This document shows, in pieces, positions 1 through 11,034 of a stretch of 64,000 bases of DNA (position 1 is its first letter; every line of letters begins with the position of its first letter). Under the pieces are notes generated by a model, which saw only the letters and a list, made by a program, of their open reading frames with translations, was not told where the DNA came from and did not search any database. Made by a program: the position numbers and the translations under genes. Source of the DNA: Tricholoma matsutake (lineage: Eukaryota > Basidiomycota > Agaricomycetes > Agaricales > Tricholomataceae); contig AP026546.1 in NCBI GenBank assembly GCA_026075535.2, positions 3,286,001 through 3,350,000 of the forward strand. Direction: 5' to 3'.

Positions 1-290
1 GGGCTTATCTTCATTGACTGTTTGGTCATTGTGTGATCAAAACCTAAATAAATTTGTCAGCATTTCTATTTTTGGCTGAGTGCTTATAGAAAGCACTGTA
101 TAACTGTATGCATGGCTGTAATGGCTGTCTTTTGATGGTCAATACGGCATAAATCTGTACCGTACACCGTATTGTCAAGGCAAGTCTCAAGGTCCTGATG
201 GTACGGGTACTGTAACCATCAGATGGCACCATGTAACCGTCAGTGTATGGCACAGTGCGCAACCCTAAACTGTGGGGTAGCATCAAAACC
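1..290. other. Non-coding flank of the LINE
   Basis: No coding frame or RNA gene is recognised here. The stretch holds short related words around GTAACCATCAG and GTAACCGTCAG (about 210-245) and may include the 3' tail of the minus-strand LINE, but no poly-A tail or target-site duplication is visible, so the true LINE end is not placed. Confidence 0.4.
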
Positions 291-1063
291 TCATTTGAGG
301 AAAGGTTGCCACCACTGTGGGCAAAGTACATGGTGGTGCGCAAAGTCTAAGTACAAATATAGAATTAAGAGAGCATCAGAGGCCGGCTTTAGTGGCAGCA
401 ACACATTGAACCTGTCCCCAAATGCGACTGGCCAGGCGAATAGAGTGGGTGTGCCATTCCATGGCAATAGAGTGGATGTTGTGAGAAAGTGGAATTGAAG
501 GGAGAGGGAGGAATGTGGTGTTGATTGTTTGAAGCCCAGGAGTCTAGTAATGTCTGGGATCCGACCTAAGTAGAAAGCCGAATGGTGCAGCGGCCAGGTT
601 GTATTATCATCAGAGAAGAGTGACTTAGCTGCAGTGATGAGGCGTAGCACCATTTCATGAGACACCAGGTTCTTCTCAACCAATTCCAGACACCTGCTTT
701 CTGTGAATTCCACAACGACTGCAAGACTACTTGACCTCAGTTCGGTGAAGTATGGGCATTCAACAAAGATGTGATGATCATCCTCAGGAATCTCAATGCA
801 GCCAAAACAGCATTGAAGGGAGTCGATCTTATGTCAAGAGTAAAGACGTGTTGCTGTAGGGAGCTGTCCAGAGCATGAGTAAAGTTGGATGAGGGCAGAG
901 TAACACAACAAGGAGCATAAGTATGGATAAGAAGGGGGAGGGGTAGGACCATAAACGGATCGAACGAGTTGAAGGCCATGACCGAGCTCAAGTTGGTGAG
1001 AGGCTCAAGTGGAAAGCAAATGGTCAGTAAAGCTACGTATGTTGGACTCAACCCAGCCATCAA
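291..1063 (-). pseudogene. LINE ORF2 C-terminus with zinc knuckle
   Basis: Past the RNase H, two overlapping minus-strand frames (1063-737 and about 830-291) continue ORF2. In the second frame, around 812-760, a knuckle of the form CFGCIEI...HHIFVEC (C-x2-C-x11-H-x4-C) is readable. It is typical of the C-terminal nucleic-acid-binding knuckle of fungal Tad1-like LINEs. A frameshift near 830 separates it from the RNase H. The frame ends at 291, taken as the end of coding. Confidence 0.6.
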
Positions 1064-3344
1064 CCGGAGTGAAGAATGTGAAACGATCCATGAAGAAAGT
1101 GGGGAGAGGAGCTATATGTAGGTTGGACCGGATATGTTGAGACCTGGTCTGCAGACGTGTTGAGAATGGATGGGATGGAGGACTTGGCAGAGTGACCCTT
1201 CATGTAAAGGACAGCCGCCTGTTGTGAACCTAGCAGGTGAAGTATCCACTTGTAGTAGGAGTGGCTGTTCATGTGCCGAAGACAAGCGTTGATGTTGGCT
1301 GAAGTTCGGCTGTCATCGATGAGTCTAGTGGAGTTAAGATGGTCAGTATAGATCACAGCGGGATCACTCAGAGGGTCAGAGAGAACAAGGCTGCCGATGA
1401 TTCCAATGAGTTCGCTGTGAAGGATTGATAGATTACAGCCACAGAGCCTCATGACAATGGTGTGTTGGCCCGTGATAGCTGATGTGACAGACTTGTCATC
1501 TAAAGGGCCAGCCGATGCTGGAATCATAGAGCCGTTGGTACCCCAGACTTGGGTGTCCTGGGATACATCAGTGGGGAGGAAGAGGTTAGCTAACACAATA
1601 GATTGGATGAATTTCTCAGCCTGTTGCCGTCTGAGTGACCGAGAGAGTAGTAGGTCAGCAGGACCACTATAGAGCGCTCCGATCTGGGCTTGAGAGAGGA
1701 AGTTCTTGATCAGATTCCAATTCTTCTTTTGAGTGAGCGACCAGTTTCTGGGTGGGCAGGTCCTGACAGCAAAAGTGGTTAGGTTCAGGGCATTCACAGT
1801 CCAGCCACCAATGTGGCATAATAAGCGGACACCCATAGAGCAAAGTGAGCAAATGGTGTGGCCTGTTGGATGTTTGGCTTGGGGAACTAACAGCTTTATG
1901 AGAGAAACAGCGTGAGATATCAAGCATTGTCCCTCGAGCAGATGACTTTGATCAGTTTGACAGAGGGTGAGATCGAGTTTCAACATCTGATCCTGTGCAA
2001 TGATCCATGCAGCAGGAATGGAACCTACAAAACAAGAGAATGATCTGATTAGGCCCATGTGATCAAGGGGGTATACGCATCTGTTGACTTGACAAGTCCA
2101 ATCCGCCATTGTGATCAGTGCCATTGTCCTATAGGCTGGAATGTGGTGATTTAGACCGCATGCGAGACCATCGATGGCTATGCCAGCATTGATGCAAGCT
2201 AATGATGGGAAGTCAAAACCACCAAGGGCCAGAGGGAGAGAGGACACTATTGATGAAGGGCAGAAAGGAAAACCAAGATGGGCATGTATGCGTTTCATGA
2301 TTCTCTGATCCAGGCTGACAGTATCAGTGTGGAGAATCAGTTGGAGGGAGAGAAGCACACAACACCGGGAGATGATGTTCTGTGATACGATCTTGTGTAG
2401 GAGTGTGAATGGAGTACGAAATGAGAAGGCAGGGAAGGTGAAGGAGTCGATGACATTGACTAGTTCGAGGTAGCGAGTCTTGGGGTCATCAACCTGAGTG
2501 CGTAAGAAATTGAACTTGTTGGTGGACACAGGAACTCGATGCAGTGTGATCATCCAGGGGTCGATTCCCAGAGCATTGGTGATAGACTGAAGTGGGAGGG
2601 TTTTTGGTGGTGTGTCAGGGCTGTTGAGAATGTGTAAGGTTGTCTTCTCCCACAATGTCAGCCATCCATATATAAACTGAAAATGCTCCATGGCCAATGT
2701 GAAGCGCTGGAGGGCCGGGAAGGTTAGAGCAGCTATGTAAGAGTCATCAGTAGCTTCAGCCATAGTAAAGTGTAGTGAGACTGTGTCATCATGAAGATGC
2801 GGGTCATTTACTAAATTAGAAGTGCTCCAGATAATAATGCAGTCCAGGTCTGAAGATGCTAGGTTGTCCAAATAGCGATGTCCGAGGCTAGTGGTGATGG
2901 TGGCCTTGAATGGTGACATTGGCCCACCTTGCTTGGTGATGCCTTCAACTGTGACAGGATCCACAACGCCAAAGCCATCCGAGGAAAGCATTGTGTAGAG
3001 GATTGAGCTGTGCAGTCCAGATCTGCCACTTCTTGCGGCAAACCGTAAGCTGTACATGCATCGTAAAAACCTTGTGGGGCGAGATAGTCAAAGCCTTTCA
3101 TCTGGTCTCGCTTCAGGAGATAGAGAGGGGTCTTTGTGTGGTGACTCCAGGTTTTCAGTCCACAGAGGAAGCTCATAAGATCGCGAGTTTGTACGCCAGG
3201 CTGAGTGGCAACTTGGGTTTTGGGGATTATACCCATCCACACAGCGTAAGGTGAGAGCTTGAAGTTCAGCCAGGTCATGGGTGAGTTTGCCAAAAAGTTA
3301 GAGATAAGGAGTCCTCTCCAGTTGGACAGGTCAGTACGGATTCC
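1060..3344 (-). pseudogene. LINE ORF2: reverse transcriptase and RNase H
   Basis: The frame continues from 3344 (GIRTDLSNWRG, then LKRDQMKGFDYL with an RT Asp), shifts near 3000, and runs on in 3057-1060. RT motifs include GGPMSPFKA (template-primer region) and ATDDSY, the catalytic Asp pair equivalent to YxDD. The C-terminal third resembles RNase H: WGTNGSMIPA (normally TDG), an HSELIGI helix with the catalytic Glu, and IYTDHLNS with a catalytic Asp. The first RNase H Asp is Asn here (codon 1534-1536), a change at a CpG. With the upstream stops and the frameshift, the protein is not functional. Confidence 0.8.
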
Positions 3345-5210
3345 TCATTTGTGGAAGTAGGTGAGATAGGTGTCCTTGATATTACCCAGGAAACTCGCGT
3401 TAATAACAGAGTAGTTATGTAGATCAAGAACAAGTTGAAGAGCCTTGTCCGAAAGGTTCTTGATGCACCATTTTTCCCATCCATCAGGACCAGGCGAAGG
3501 ATGAGGGTTCCCTTTATGAAGCATGGCATGAAAGTCAGCTAGAGTTGCGGCTATGGGCCAGAGAAAGGGATCATCCATGATGTGCCTTTTGATGGTCAGG
3601 ACTGAGGGAGTTGTGAGCCATGGTTTGGGCTTGTCGGGAGGCATTGAGCATTTGTAGAGTTTGGCGAAGTATTGTCTCGTTTCTTCAGCAACAGAGGCAG
3701 GGTCATTTGCAATGGCACCAGGTGTCGAGATAGAGTTGACTGCCATTGGAAGAGAGATGAAGGCTGCAGATCCGGACATCAATTTCTTTGATGAGCCACC
3801 AGAGAGCACCCCCTTGATTCGACCTGTATCATAGCGCTTAGCACGTTCGAGTATCTCAGCCCTCTTGGCAGCATATAGCTCTTTGTGGCAGGTGCATCTG
3901 GCATTCACCAGATATTCAGTGAAGTTCTTGAAGTGCGACTCGTTGAGAAGGGTGAACTGTGCCAAGTATTGGTCAAAGATCTTAAGTGAGCCATAGGACA
4001 TTTGTCGTGAATTGCCTCTAGATTGCGAGACTGCTTCACTGAGGGGTCTGATAAGAGCAACTAGTTCCCTTATACGAGGTGAAGTGACTTGCCTCTCAAT
4101 GAATTGATATGGTTTGTTTTGACCAAAGGTATTGACCGTGGCCTGATCGATGAGTGTGGTCAGAAAATCATATCTTTCATTGTAGGACTTGTCGCATGTA
4201 ATTTTGGCTGACAAGAGTGTTGAGTTTGATGCCACAAGACGATCCACAGAGTCGGTGAAGAGTGCAAACTTATACCTGTCTTCTTTTGCAGGGTATTTGA
4301 TCCTGGGAGGTGGGAGAGGTTGGGACGGGATGAGTGGCATCGAGGAGGTAACCTGCGAGTTGGGGGTCATGGATTTGAGGATGATCTTAGCTTTGATAGC
4401 CCTGTGGTCGGAGCCAGGTATCCAGGCATGGTCAGTTGAAATTTCGGAGTCCAGAAGATCGTGGCTCGAAACAACAATGCGATCAATGATGTTGCCCCCA
4501 TCAGTCGAATGCCAGCCTCAGCAAGTCCAATCAATGAATTGGTTGTGATCCAGGCACTGTTGCCATAGGTCAGTACCAGATGTGTTCCTGAGGAACTCGT
4601 TGAATGTGCACCGAGTCAGCACATTGTCAGAGGCATGCTCCAAGGCAGAGACAGTAGCATTTAGGTCACCAAAGAGAGACCATGATGTCTTAGATCCTCG
4701 CACCACATCCATTAGACATGGCCAGAATTTATGGGACAATTCATCAGCACCAGGATCACAAGGAGCATAGACTGAGAAAACACAATGAATAAAAGAGGAA
4801 GAAGAAGAAGAAAGGGAGGGAATGATGACATCGACACAAACCATATGACCTTTGAGGGGCTCATGATTAAGAGGTACATGTGCCACTATCTGTAGGTCCT
4901 TTTGGACACCTAAAATGATTCCCCATTTTGCCAACAATGAGGGGGCAGCACATTGAACCGCCTTCTCCTCAAAGATCTCATAATTAGAGATTGGAAGGTT
5001 GGAGGCAGCATTCGAATGGGTCTTTGTCTCCAAGAGTGCAAAGAAGTGGGGGGCTAGCTTCATGAGAAGCGGCCCAATAAATGCCAGCTTAACTGGGTTC
5101 ATCAAGCCATTAGAGTTCAATGCACACACAGAGATTTCAGATTGTGCAGAGGTGGGCATCACCAAGGTAGTACCAAAAATAACAACATAGTAAGAAGAGA
5201 TATCAAGCAA
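3345..5210 (-). pseudogene. LINE ORF2: endonuclease and start of reverse transcriptase
   Basis: Minus-strand frame of 230 codons (5210-4518), then a TGA, then the same frame on to 3345. The first part is an exonuclease-endonuclease-phosphatase domain, which nicks target DNA for target-primed reverse transcription. Visible motifs are ALLETKT (metal-binding Glu), VYAPCDPG, FGDLNAT (catalytic Asp/Asn) and, after the TGA, GSDHRAI with the catalytic His. A serine run near 4800 comes from a GAA-type microsatellite. The rest (4370-3345) is the RT N-terminal region, with SPGPDGW near its end. The TGA at 4518 lies where CGA would read through. A second TGA at 3345 follows YFHK, where relatives have HKRGIRTDL. 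Confidence 0.8.
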
Positions 5211-5523
5211 CGAAGTCGAAAGAATAGCCTAAGCACATGAGAAAAGGAACAAGGCAGTTTGATATGGTATAACAGGTCATAGACAGTCAGGATCGGGGAA
5301 ACTGGAACAAGCCCAACCAATGGCTCACCCAGACAAGAGGTTGACAATGAAATGGGGAGAATCATGGGCTCCTCACGACAAGAATAAGTAGATATGCGAG
5401 CAGCATCAAGATCATTAAACGATGAAAAGGTGGGAAATTTAGGTGCAATATAAACAGGGCAACATGCAGTACCACTTTGTAAGGACATCCTCCGTTGTGC
5501 CAGCCTAACATCACAATTAGCTA

Positions 5524-6519
5524 TCAACTTTGTGATGTTGGTGGTAGTAGGCAAAACCTCATTGGATCATTACTAATACGCTGAACACCCATGTTATCAG
5601 GCAAAGAATATAAGGAACACATGTAGTTAGAGCTCACCGGGTTCACATCCTGGACCATGGAGGCACCTTGGGCATCCATATCGGGCAGACCGGCTGTCGA
5701 CAATGAGGAAGTGGAGCGCATGATGCGAGATGCAGGTGGAACCACAGGGCCACTGATCTTCCTTTTCTTCGCTGGGTTGTTGGGTTCGCTCACTGACAAC
5801 CGGTGGAAAGAGGCCTGAGCCACAGGTGGTGAGAAAGTAGGAGGAGGAGGGAGAGAGGCGACCAGGGGAGGGGGAAGAAGGGTGGTTGTAGATGAGGGAA
5901 GTGGGGGAGAGGGGAGCAGGGGGCGTCCAATGACAGCTGCAAGTTGATTAGAAAAATTTGAGAGACGCTCTCTTTTGTTATCCAAGGCCACCTCAAAATC
6001 TTTGATAGCCTTGCCATAATCCTCCTTCGCTTTGCCTTCCGAGAACATAGCCGCAACATGAAGACTGCTGACTCTGGACTTGTCGTCACTGATCTGGGAG
6101 CATAGTGAGCATTCTTGACCTTGGAGGAGGAGGGCATGCTGTGTCTGGCCCATGCGATAATCAAGTTCCGAGATGGCCTGGAACATGTTGGATTGGTTTG
6201 AGACTATATCCTCCTGTTGACACTTGATGACTGTCACTTCACCATGCAGCTCCTGAATCTGGCATGATAGCGACACAACACTCCTGTTTATTTGGGAAGC
6301 ACCTTTCACAACCTGATCACCAAGTGAATTCTTGTTGAGGGGGTCGTTGTTGTAATCCCACAGCAGGCAGGGCACTGAGAGATGGTCATGAAAGCGTTGA
6401 CGGAAGGAGTCAGCACCACATAGAATCTTAGCAGTGTCAGCCCATGTTGCCATAGAGAAGATGATTAGGTCTGAGTTGAGAGGGGTAGTGCATGTTTTGA
6501 TCAGAGAGTGGGGCACCAT
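5524..6519 (-). pseudogene. LINE ORF1, coiled-coil and proline-rich part
   Basis: A 331-codon frame with a heptad-like helical segment (residues about 70-195, rich in Q, E, K, L), then a proline-rich tract (about 200-240) and a basic nuclear-localisation-like cluster, KKRKI, near residue 255. A coiled coil followed by a basic region is common in ORF1 proteins, which trimerise and bind RNA. It follows the 6565-7347 frame and precedes the endonuclease. An unrelated low-complexity ORF is possible, but its place inside the LINE makes ORF1 the better reading. Confidence 0.55.
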
Positions 6520-6564
6520 CTTCTTGATCCACTTCTCAAGGACACCTTTGAGCAGATTGTAGTC

Positions 6565-7347
6565 TCACGCACCCTTGACAACTAGCTCGAAGGGGTGAAG
6601 GATGGGAATTTCCTTGAGTGGCTCGATGTGGGCACACTCCTTTGAGACCTTAGCCGGGACATCAATGAACTGTAGAGCATAGAAATGATCAGCATCCGAG
6701 GGTAGGAGGAAGGTTAACTGTGGTCCTCTGAACGATGCAAAGATGCTAGCAACCTTGAAACCCTTTTTCTCAATGTGCACTTTGATGAGCAGAAGATGGT
6801 CGGGAGGAATGGACAAGCGGTCAGCGACACCGGGGTAGAGATCAAGGAGGCAGCACGACAGACAATTGTTGCTCTTGCCCTTCTTGCTAGCACTCCACCT
6901 GACCTCCAAACCTGGTTTTGCCTCAACAATGGCATCCATAACAACCTCAAGCAGATCAACATGTGGCTCTGCATCTCCACTAGACAGGATCTCAATGTAG
7001 CAGGCAGAGGAGAGATTAGAGGAGCGGTCGCTAAAGGGTTGTACGTCCAAACCGAAGCTCGCAAACTCACTGTATCACGGATCTGAGGCTAAATCGGCCA
7101 GCAGATTTCTCATAGCAGTCACTGGGGTTTCATTTAACATGGGAACTACACCATGAACCGTGAGCTGGTGGCCTTTAGGCAACATCACCAGGGAAAACAA
7201 GTCGTCATTGTCATCCGAGCCATGATCAGACTCCAGGGTCATGGGCCTAGCAACACCTCTTCTTATAGTGCGAGGGGTAAACGGCGGCTTCAAGTTTCTG
7301 GGGGTCACTGGAGGGGTGGATGGAGTGGTCAACAGGGCATCCGCCAT
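6565..7347 (-). pseudogene. LINE ORF1, N-terminal part
   Basis: Two minus-strand frames (7347-7075, 90 aa, and 7050-6565, 161 aa) lie upstream of the endonuclease and fit the 5' part of LINE ORF1, the nucleic-acid-binding chaperone of the RNP. The second frame has alternating hydrophobic and charged segments but no motif I can name. No zinc knuckle is visible. A frame change is needed near 7060. Assignment rests on position; the sequence itself is not diagnostic. Confidence 0.5.
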
Positions 7348-8021
7348 GCCTCTGGCTATCAGGGTCCTGCCAAAAGGAGAATCACATAGATGGGTTTGAG
7401 TGATCGTGTCAGAAAGGGGAAAGTAGCGGGAAAAGCACAGTTTTGAAAGTTGAGAGTGGAATATGGGTTAAATGAGACTTGATTGGGCATTGGATAGTGG
7501 ATTTTAAAAGGATGTGGCCACTGAGAGCGGCTTTTTAGGGTAGGATGGGGTGGGGTGGTGGTGGTTGTTGTTGTTGTTACCTGCTGCACAACTCAAAAAT
7601 GCGAGGTAGTGCAAACAGGGCCACTGAAGCAGTCCCAAATAAGATAGGCAAGCTCAGAGCAGGGTGCTAAAAGTGGCTGATGATGTTGTGTGTGGGGGTG
7701 GTGGGGGTGAGAGAAAGATGTAGAGCGAGGAGCTGTGAAGAGGATGGTGAAGCCAAGAAGAGTTGAGAAAGGATTAGGGAATGAAGTACTTGAGATGCCT
7801 TGTGGTTGCCCACAACAGCTGAAAGTAAATGTGGATAGCAGTCCCATGGTATCCCATGAAATGCTGGGGCATGATGGCAGAGCCAAGCAGAAGGTAGTGC
7901 AATCATATGGTAGCCCATGATAATCGCTATGATAGATAGTGTCAACATTGTCTGTCAAGTTAAACAGAATAACATTGAGAAAGACATTGAGCAAAGGATA
8001 GAGTACAAAGGAAAGAACTGT
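7348..8021. other. Spacer between LINE and Helitron
   Basis: No gene supported. It contains a short simple-sequence stretch of GTT and GGT units (about 7550-7580) and a GT/GGGGT tract near 7690-7710. The open frames here are low-complexity and resemble nothing I know. The 5' end of the LINE and the 3' end of the Helitron must lie within or near it, but I could not place either. Confidence 0.4.
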
Positions 8022-8303
8022 TCATAGCTTATTTGTAGGTTGTAGATGACAATTAATTAACCACATTGGAGGCTTCAGCAGCATGGCTGCACGAGACCAC
8101 AGTGTGACTAAACAAATGTCATTGTCCTTCACAGAATGGTCCTCTCTGCAAACACAGCAGATGCCATGCTTGCGATGATTTGGGCAAGGGTCCTGGCATC
8201 TGCCCCAATTCCAGTTGCAGCATGGGACATCTGCGCTCTTAGCAGATGAAGTGAAAGAAGAGGGAGAGACTTGCGCTGTGAGGGCTGCTGCTCCACATGG
8301 CAT
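8022..8303 (-). pseudogene. Cysteine/histidine cluster at the C-terminus of the Helitron protein
   Basis: A 93-codon frame with a CCNWNWGRC...CPNHRKHGICCVC...H pattern that could bind zinc. It directly follows the protease-like domain, in a different frame, so a frameshift lies near 8310. I recall similar WN-x-GRC-x-PC-x2-HRRHG clusters at the ends of agaricomycete transposon proteins. Function is unknown; DNA or RNA binding is a guess from the cluster alone. Confidence 0.5.
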
Positions 8304-8314
8304 GTCCGAGTTCC

Positions 8315-9184
8315 TCAGGAGCGGGGAGGGTAAAGTGAATACAACACCATTGAAGCATGATCTGTAGTAATTGAGCCCAATTCCTGGGATTCATATAATA
8401 GTGACCATCCCGTGAACATCCTGTCATGGAACCAGACCATACCAGTGCTTGTTATGATGCATTCTGTGAAATGATCATCTTTGAAATAGATAACTCCTCT
8501 AAGAGTGTAATGCACGTGGTCTCCAGCACATGTAATCCAAATAACAAGATCCAAGGATAGTAGGGCCCTATTTCCTGTGTCAAATGCAAGGACAGGTGGC
8601 ATTTGAACAAATGTGATGTTCCTTGACAAATGAGCACCACATGTGGAGCATTTTGAAGATAGTTGAACTGCGAAGTCATCCATGCAGGCTTGCAAAGTTT
8701 CATCTTCCCCATTAAGGATGATTATCAGGCAGTTGGATGTTGATGATCAGCCATCTGTGTTTATATCGTGGTTATTGGGGCAAATGATATTAGCAGTTGT
8801 GACTGGTTCATGCATATGAAATAATCTATCTGCAATTGAGTATACACTAGCATAAGAACCAAAGGCAAATTCTGGTGAAACTCTTGCTAGCTGCCTCCTG
8901 AAGAATTCTCTGATTTGCTCTAAAGAAAAGGATGATGATCCCTCATTGTGACAACTCTTGTGCCTATGAAAGCTCCAGGTAAGAGAGTTCAACAACTCTG
9001 AGTTGCACTGTGCATCTTGCAAACCGGTCATGGGTGCAGGACAGTCATGCCATATATTAAAAAGTATTGTGATTAAGGCATCATACACACAACTGTTGTT
9101 CTGCCACTGTGTGCCGATTGGGACTTGTAGTTGTACTGGAGCAGACTGATCAGCAGGGTCATGATGAAATTTCACCTTTTTCAT
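8315..9184 (-). pseudogene. Ubiquitin-specific-protease-like domain of the Helitron
   Basis: Two stretches of one frame (9184-8747 and 8695-8315), separated by a TGA at 8747, read as a papain-fold cysteine protease of the USP/UCH kind. A Cys box (WQNNSCVYDALI, Cys codon near 9091) follows the helicase part; a zinc-ribbon-like CSTCG lies near 8640; a His box (YTLRGVIYFKDDHFTE, His codon near 8473) comes later. Such domains would cleave ubiquitin-like conjugates. The domain is continuous in frame with the helicase, so it is part of the Helitron protein and not a host deubiquitinase. TGA codons at 9191, 8747 and 8315 break it. Confidence 0.65.
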
Positions 9185-10508
9185 GGTTGGTCATTTGTCC
9201 ACAGGGACAGCATAGGATCTTTTGTGTTTCATGGGGGTTAGTGAGGGTATCCTGTGAACTTTGGCAGGGGTGCTAGTAGTAGGAGGAGTTACGACAATCT
9301 TAGCTGCAGGTGCAGAGCTAGCATTGAAATTGCTAGCCTTGGACTCCGTGATCACTCGCCAGCAATTGTAATCTTGCATTTCCAGGAAAGGGTCAGCCTT
9401 ACTCCATCGAATAGCTGAATGCATCATCAAGGGTATGTAATTTTCACCTTTCCACTGTCAGAATAGTTTGATTAATGTGTTTTTGTGATCAGCCATTGCG
9501 ACTTTCCTAGGAAGCTTGTTATCAAACATGAGTGCAGTTATGTTGTCAAGTAGCTCAAGCTCACAAAATTCTTGATGCAACGTGCCAGACGCCCCACCGG
9601 TAATTTTATTAGGGTGAATGCTGTTGAGTATCAGAGTACCAGCTGCCATTGCACTCCGCAACAAAGTGGTGTAGTAACTTTGATGTGAATGGGCTTGACT
9701 AAGGTCGACTACATTATAGGGACACATTTTTCCTTGTGATGCATAGTCAGTCATTGCAAAATTAGGAAGCGCCTTGACCTGACTTCATGAAACGGTAAGG
9801 GAGCTGTCATCTGGTAAGCGACAACAAGTGGTGACACTGGTTCTTGTAAGTGGAATCACGTTCAGTGGCAAGCCATATAGCTTGACTGGAGTAGGAGGAT
9901 TTGTCAGCTCAACAAACAATGTATCCAGGACATCTCTTCCCTCTGGGGTTTTGTGCAAGTCCCATGCATGCACAATTGCTTCTTGACATTTTGTGATACA
10001 CATCTCTGTGGCAGCATTGGTCCAGATCATAATGGGCATGCCGGCACATATGGATAATTTCCCAGGAATGAGTTTTGTGTTTGCACATGTAGGTTGCTCC
10101 CACAGTGCATGCTGTATTGCTGCTGGGATTGAACTGTGTTTGACAGAACACTTTCAACCTGCAATGTACCTTTTCTTTTGCTGATCTTCCTCAGAATCAT
10201 TGGAGTGGACACTATCGATTGAAAACAGGTGCATCAAGTTTTGCCCTGTTTCCACAGCAAATCTCTCACATCCCAGACGATTTATTTCATCTTTTTGTAA
10301 ATTGAGGTTGGTTATAATGGAAACATTTCTAAATTCTTGTTGGTTCAAAGTAGAGTGGCCTGGGAGTTCACTTGAAATGCATGTTTTAAGAAACACGATA
10401 TTGCTTAGAGTGCAGGCCTTGTAGCACATATTAGCAAGTACTTTGCGGAATTGAGCATCTTCAGCAGTCTGTGCTTGCTGACACATATTCTGATGAAGGA
10501 TTACAACT
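9185..10508 (-). pseudogene. Helitron helicase, C-terminal half
   Basis: One frame on the minus strand from the Copia insertion site (10508) to 9191, broken only by TGA codons at 10154, 9785, 9458 and 9191. Recognisable PIF1/Helitron helicase text includes QTAEDAQFRK, EFRNVSIITNLNLQKD, GCERFAVETGQ, NAATEMCITKCQEA, LPLNVIPLTR and LTDYASQGK-like MTDYASQGK, followed by QSYYTTLLRSA. These are the second RecA-like domain and motifs V-VI, which couple ATP hydrolysis to strand displacement in rolling-circle transposition. The N-terminal half lies at 18285-19090. At 9785 relatives read SRSQV, consistent with CGA to TGA. Confidence 0.8.
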
Positions 10509-10513
10509 GTTGT
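10509..10513. repeat. Target-site duplication, left copy (Copia-1)
   Basis: GTTGT directly before the 5' LTR, repeated at 16205-16209 directly after the 3' LTR. A 5-bp duplication is normal for Copia integrases and proves the two LTRs belong to one insertion. Confidence 0.95.
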
Positions 10514-10785
10514 TGTTGAAATTAATCCCTGATGCATGCTGTATACATGAGGCGATACATGCAGCATACGCATGTTACTGCGCTTACTGCGCATACATGT
10601 GGTAAACACATTCCCGAGTCATGTGACATCCTTAATATTATGTATATAAGGAGAACCTGTACCGTAGTAGGAATACAGTGTTCTTACCTCTGCTAACCCT
10701 AGCTGTAAGTCTAACTAAACCCCAGGTAGGTTGTAAGGAACGTGTTGTCTCTTCCCCTGTGCAGCGTATATAGTCTGCTCCAACA
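10514..10785 (+). repeat. 5' LTR of Copia-1
   Basis: 272 bp, starting TGTTG and ending CAACA as a short inverted repeat. Identical to the 3' LTR except at 10600, where TG replaces CG. Confidence 0.95.
10643..10650 (+). promoter_or_regulatory. TATA box in the Copia-1 LTR
   Basis: TATATAAG within the LTR, mid-length as expected for the U3/R boundary. Transcription would start some 25-35 bp downstream. Start site not verified; the call rests on the motif and its place in the LTR. Confidence 0.55.
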
Positions 10786-10798
10786 GGTTATGGGCCCT
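10786..10798 (+). other. Primer binding site of Copia-1 (initiator tRNA half)
   Basis: GGTTATGGGCC starts at the base after the 5' LTR. GGTTATG is the complement of CAUAACC, the anticodon and following bases of eukaryotic initiator tRNA-Met. Drosophila copia is known to prime from a half-tRNA of this kind. The same word follows the 5' LTR of Copia-2. Primer identity is inferred. Confidence 0.6.
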
Positions 10799-11034
10799 GC
10801 TGGGCATGTCGCGAACGTGCTTTAATTAGCTGCGAACGACGTTGACTTCATCGTCTCCAATTTATAACCTTGCGCTCTTCGTGAGCTGCATTGCGCTCCC
10901 TGCGAGCTGCATATAAAACCTAGGTTGACTAGGGTTAACCACTCTGAAGGAGTGTTTTCTCCTGAGAACGTTAAATGTGTTTTATTGAGTAAAAAGACTG
11001 ATTGAGCGCTTTTAACAGCTGCCACCACAGAATC

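Larger units (their letters stand above)
291..7347 (-). mobile_element. Degenerate LINE (non-LTR retrotransposon), Tad1/I-like, minus strand
   Basis: A nearly full-length non-LTR retrotransposon read on the minus strand. In order it has an ORF1 region (about 7347-5524), an endonuclease/exonuclease/phosphatase domain, a reverse transcriptase, a C-terminal RNase H and a CCHC-type zinc knuckle. This order is that of Tad1/I-group LINEs of filamentous fungi. No LTRs flank it. Frames are interrupted by TGA stops at 4518 and 3345 and by frameshifts near 3.0 kb and 1.06 kb, so it cannot make its own proteins. Clade assignment is by domain order only and would need a phylogeny. Confidence 0.85.

Noticed and set aside
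5790..6164. Second minus-strand ORF inside the LINE ORF1 region
   Set aside because: It overlaps the coiled-coil frame in another register and is mostly Leu/Pro/Ser low complexity.
8315..9184. Host deubiquitinase gene
   Set aside because: It is in the same frame as, and directly behind, the Helitron helicase and shares its pattern of TGA stops.
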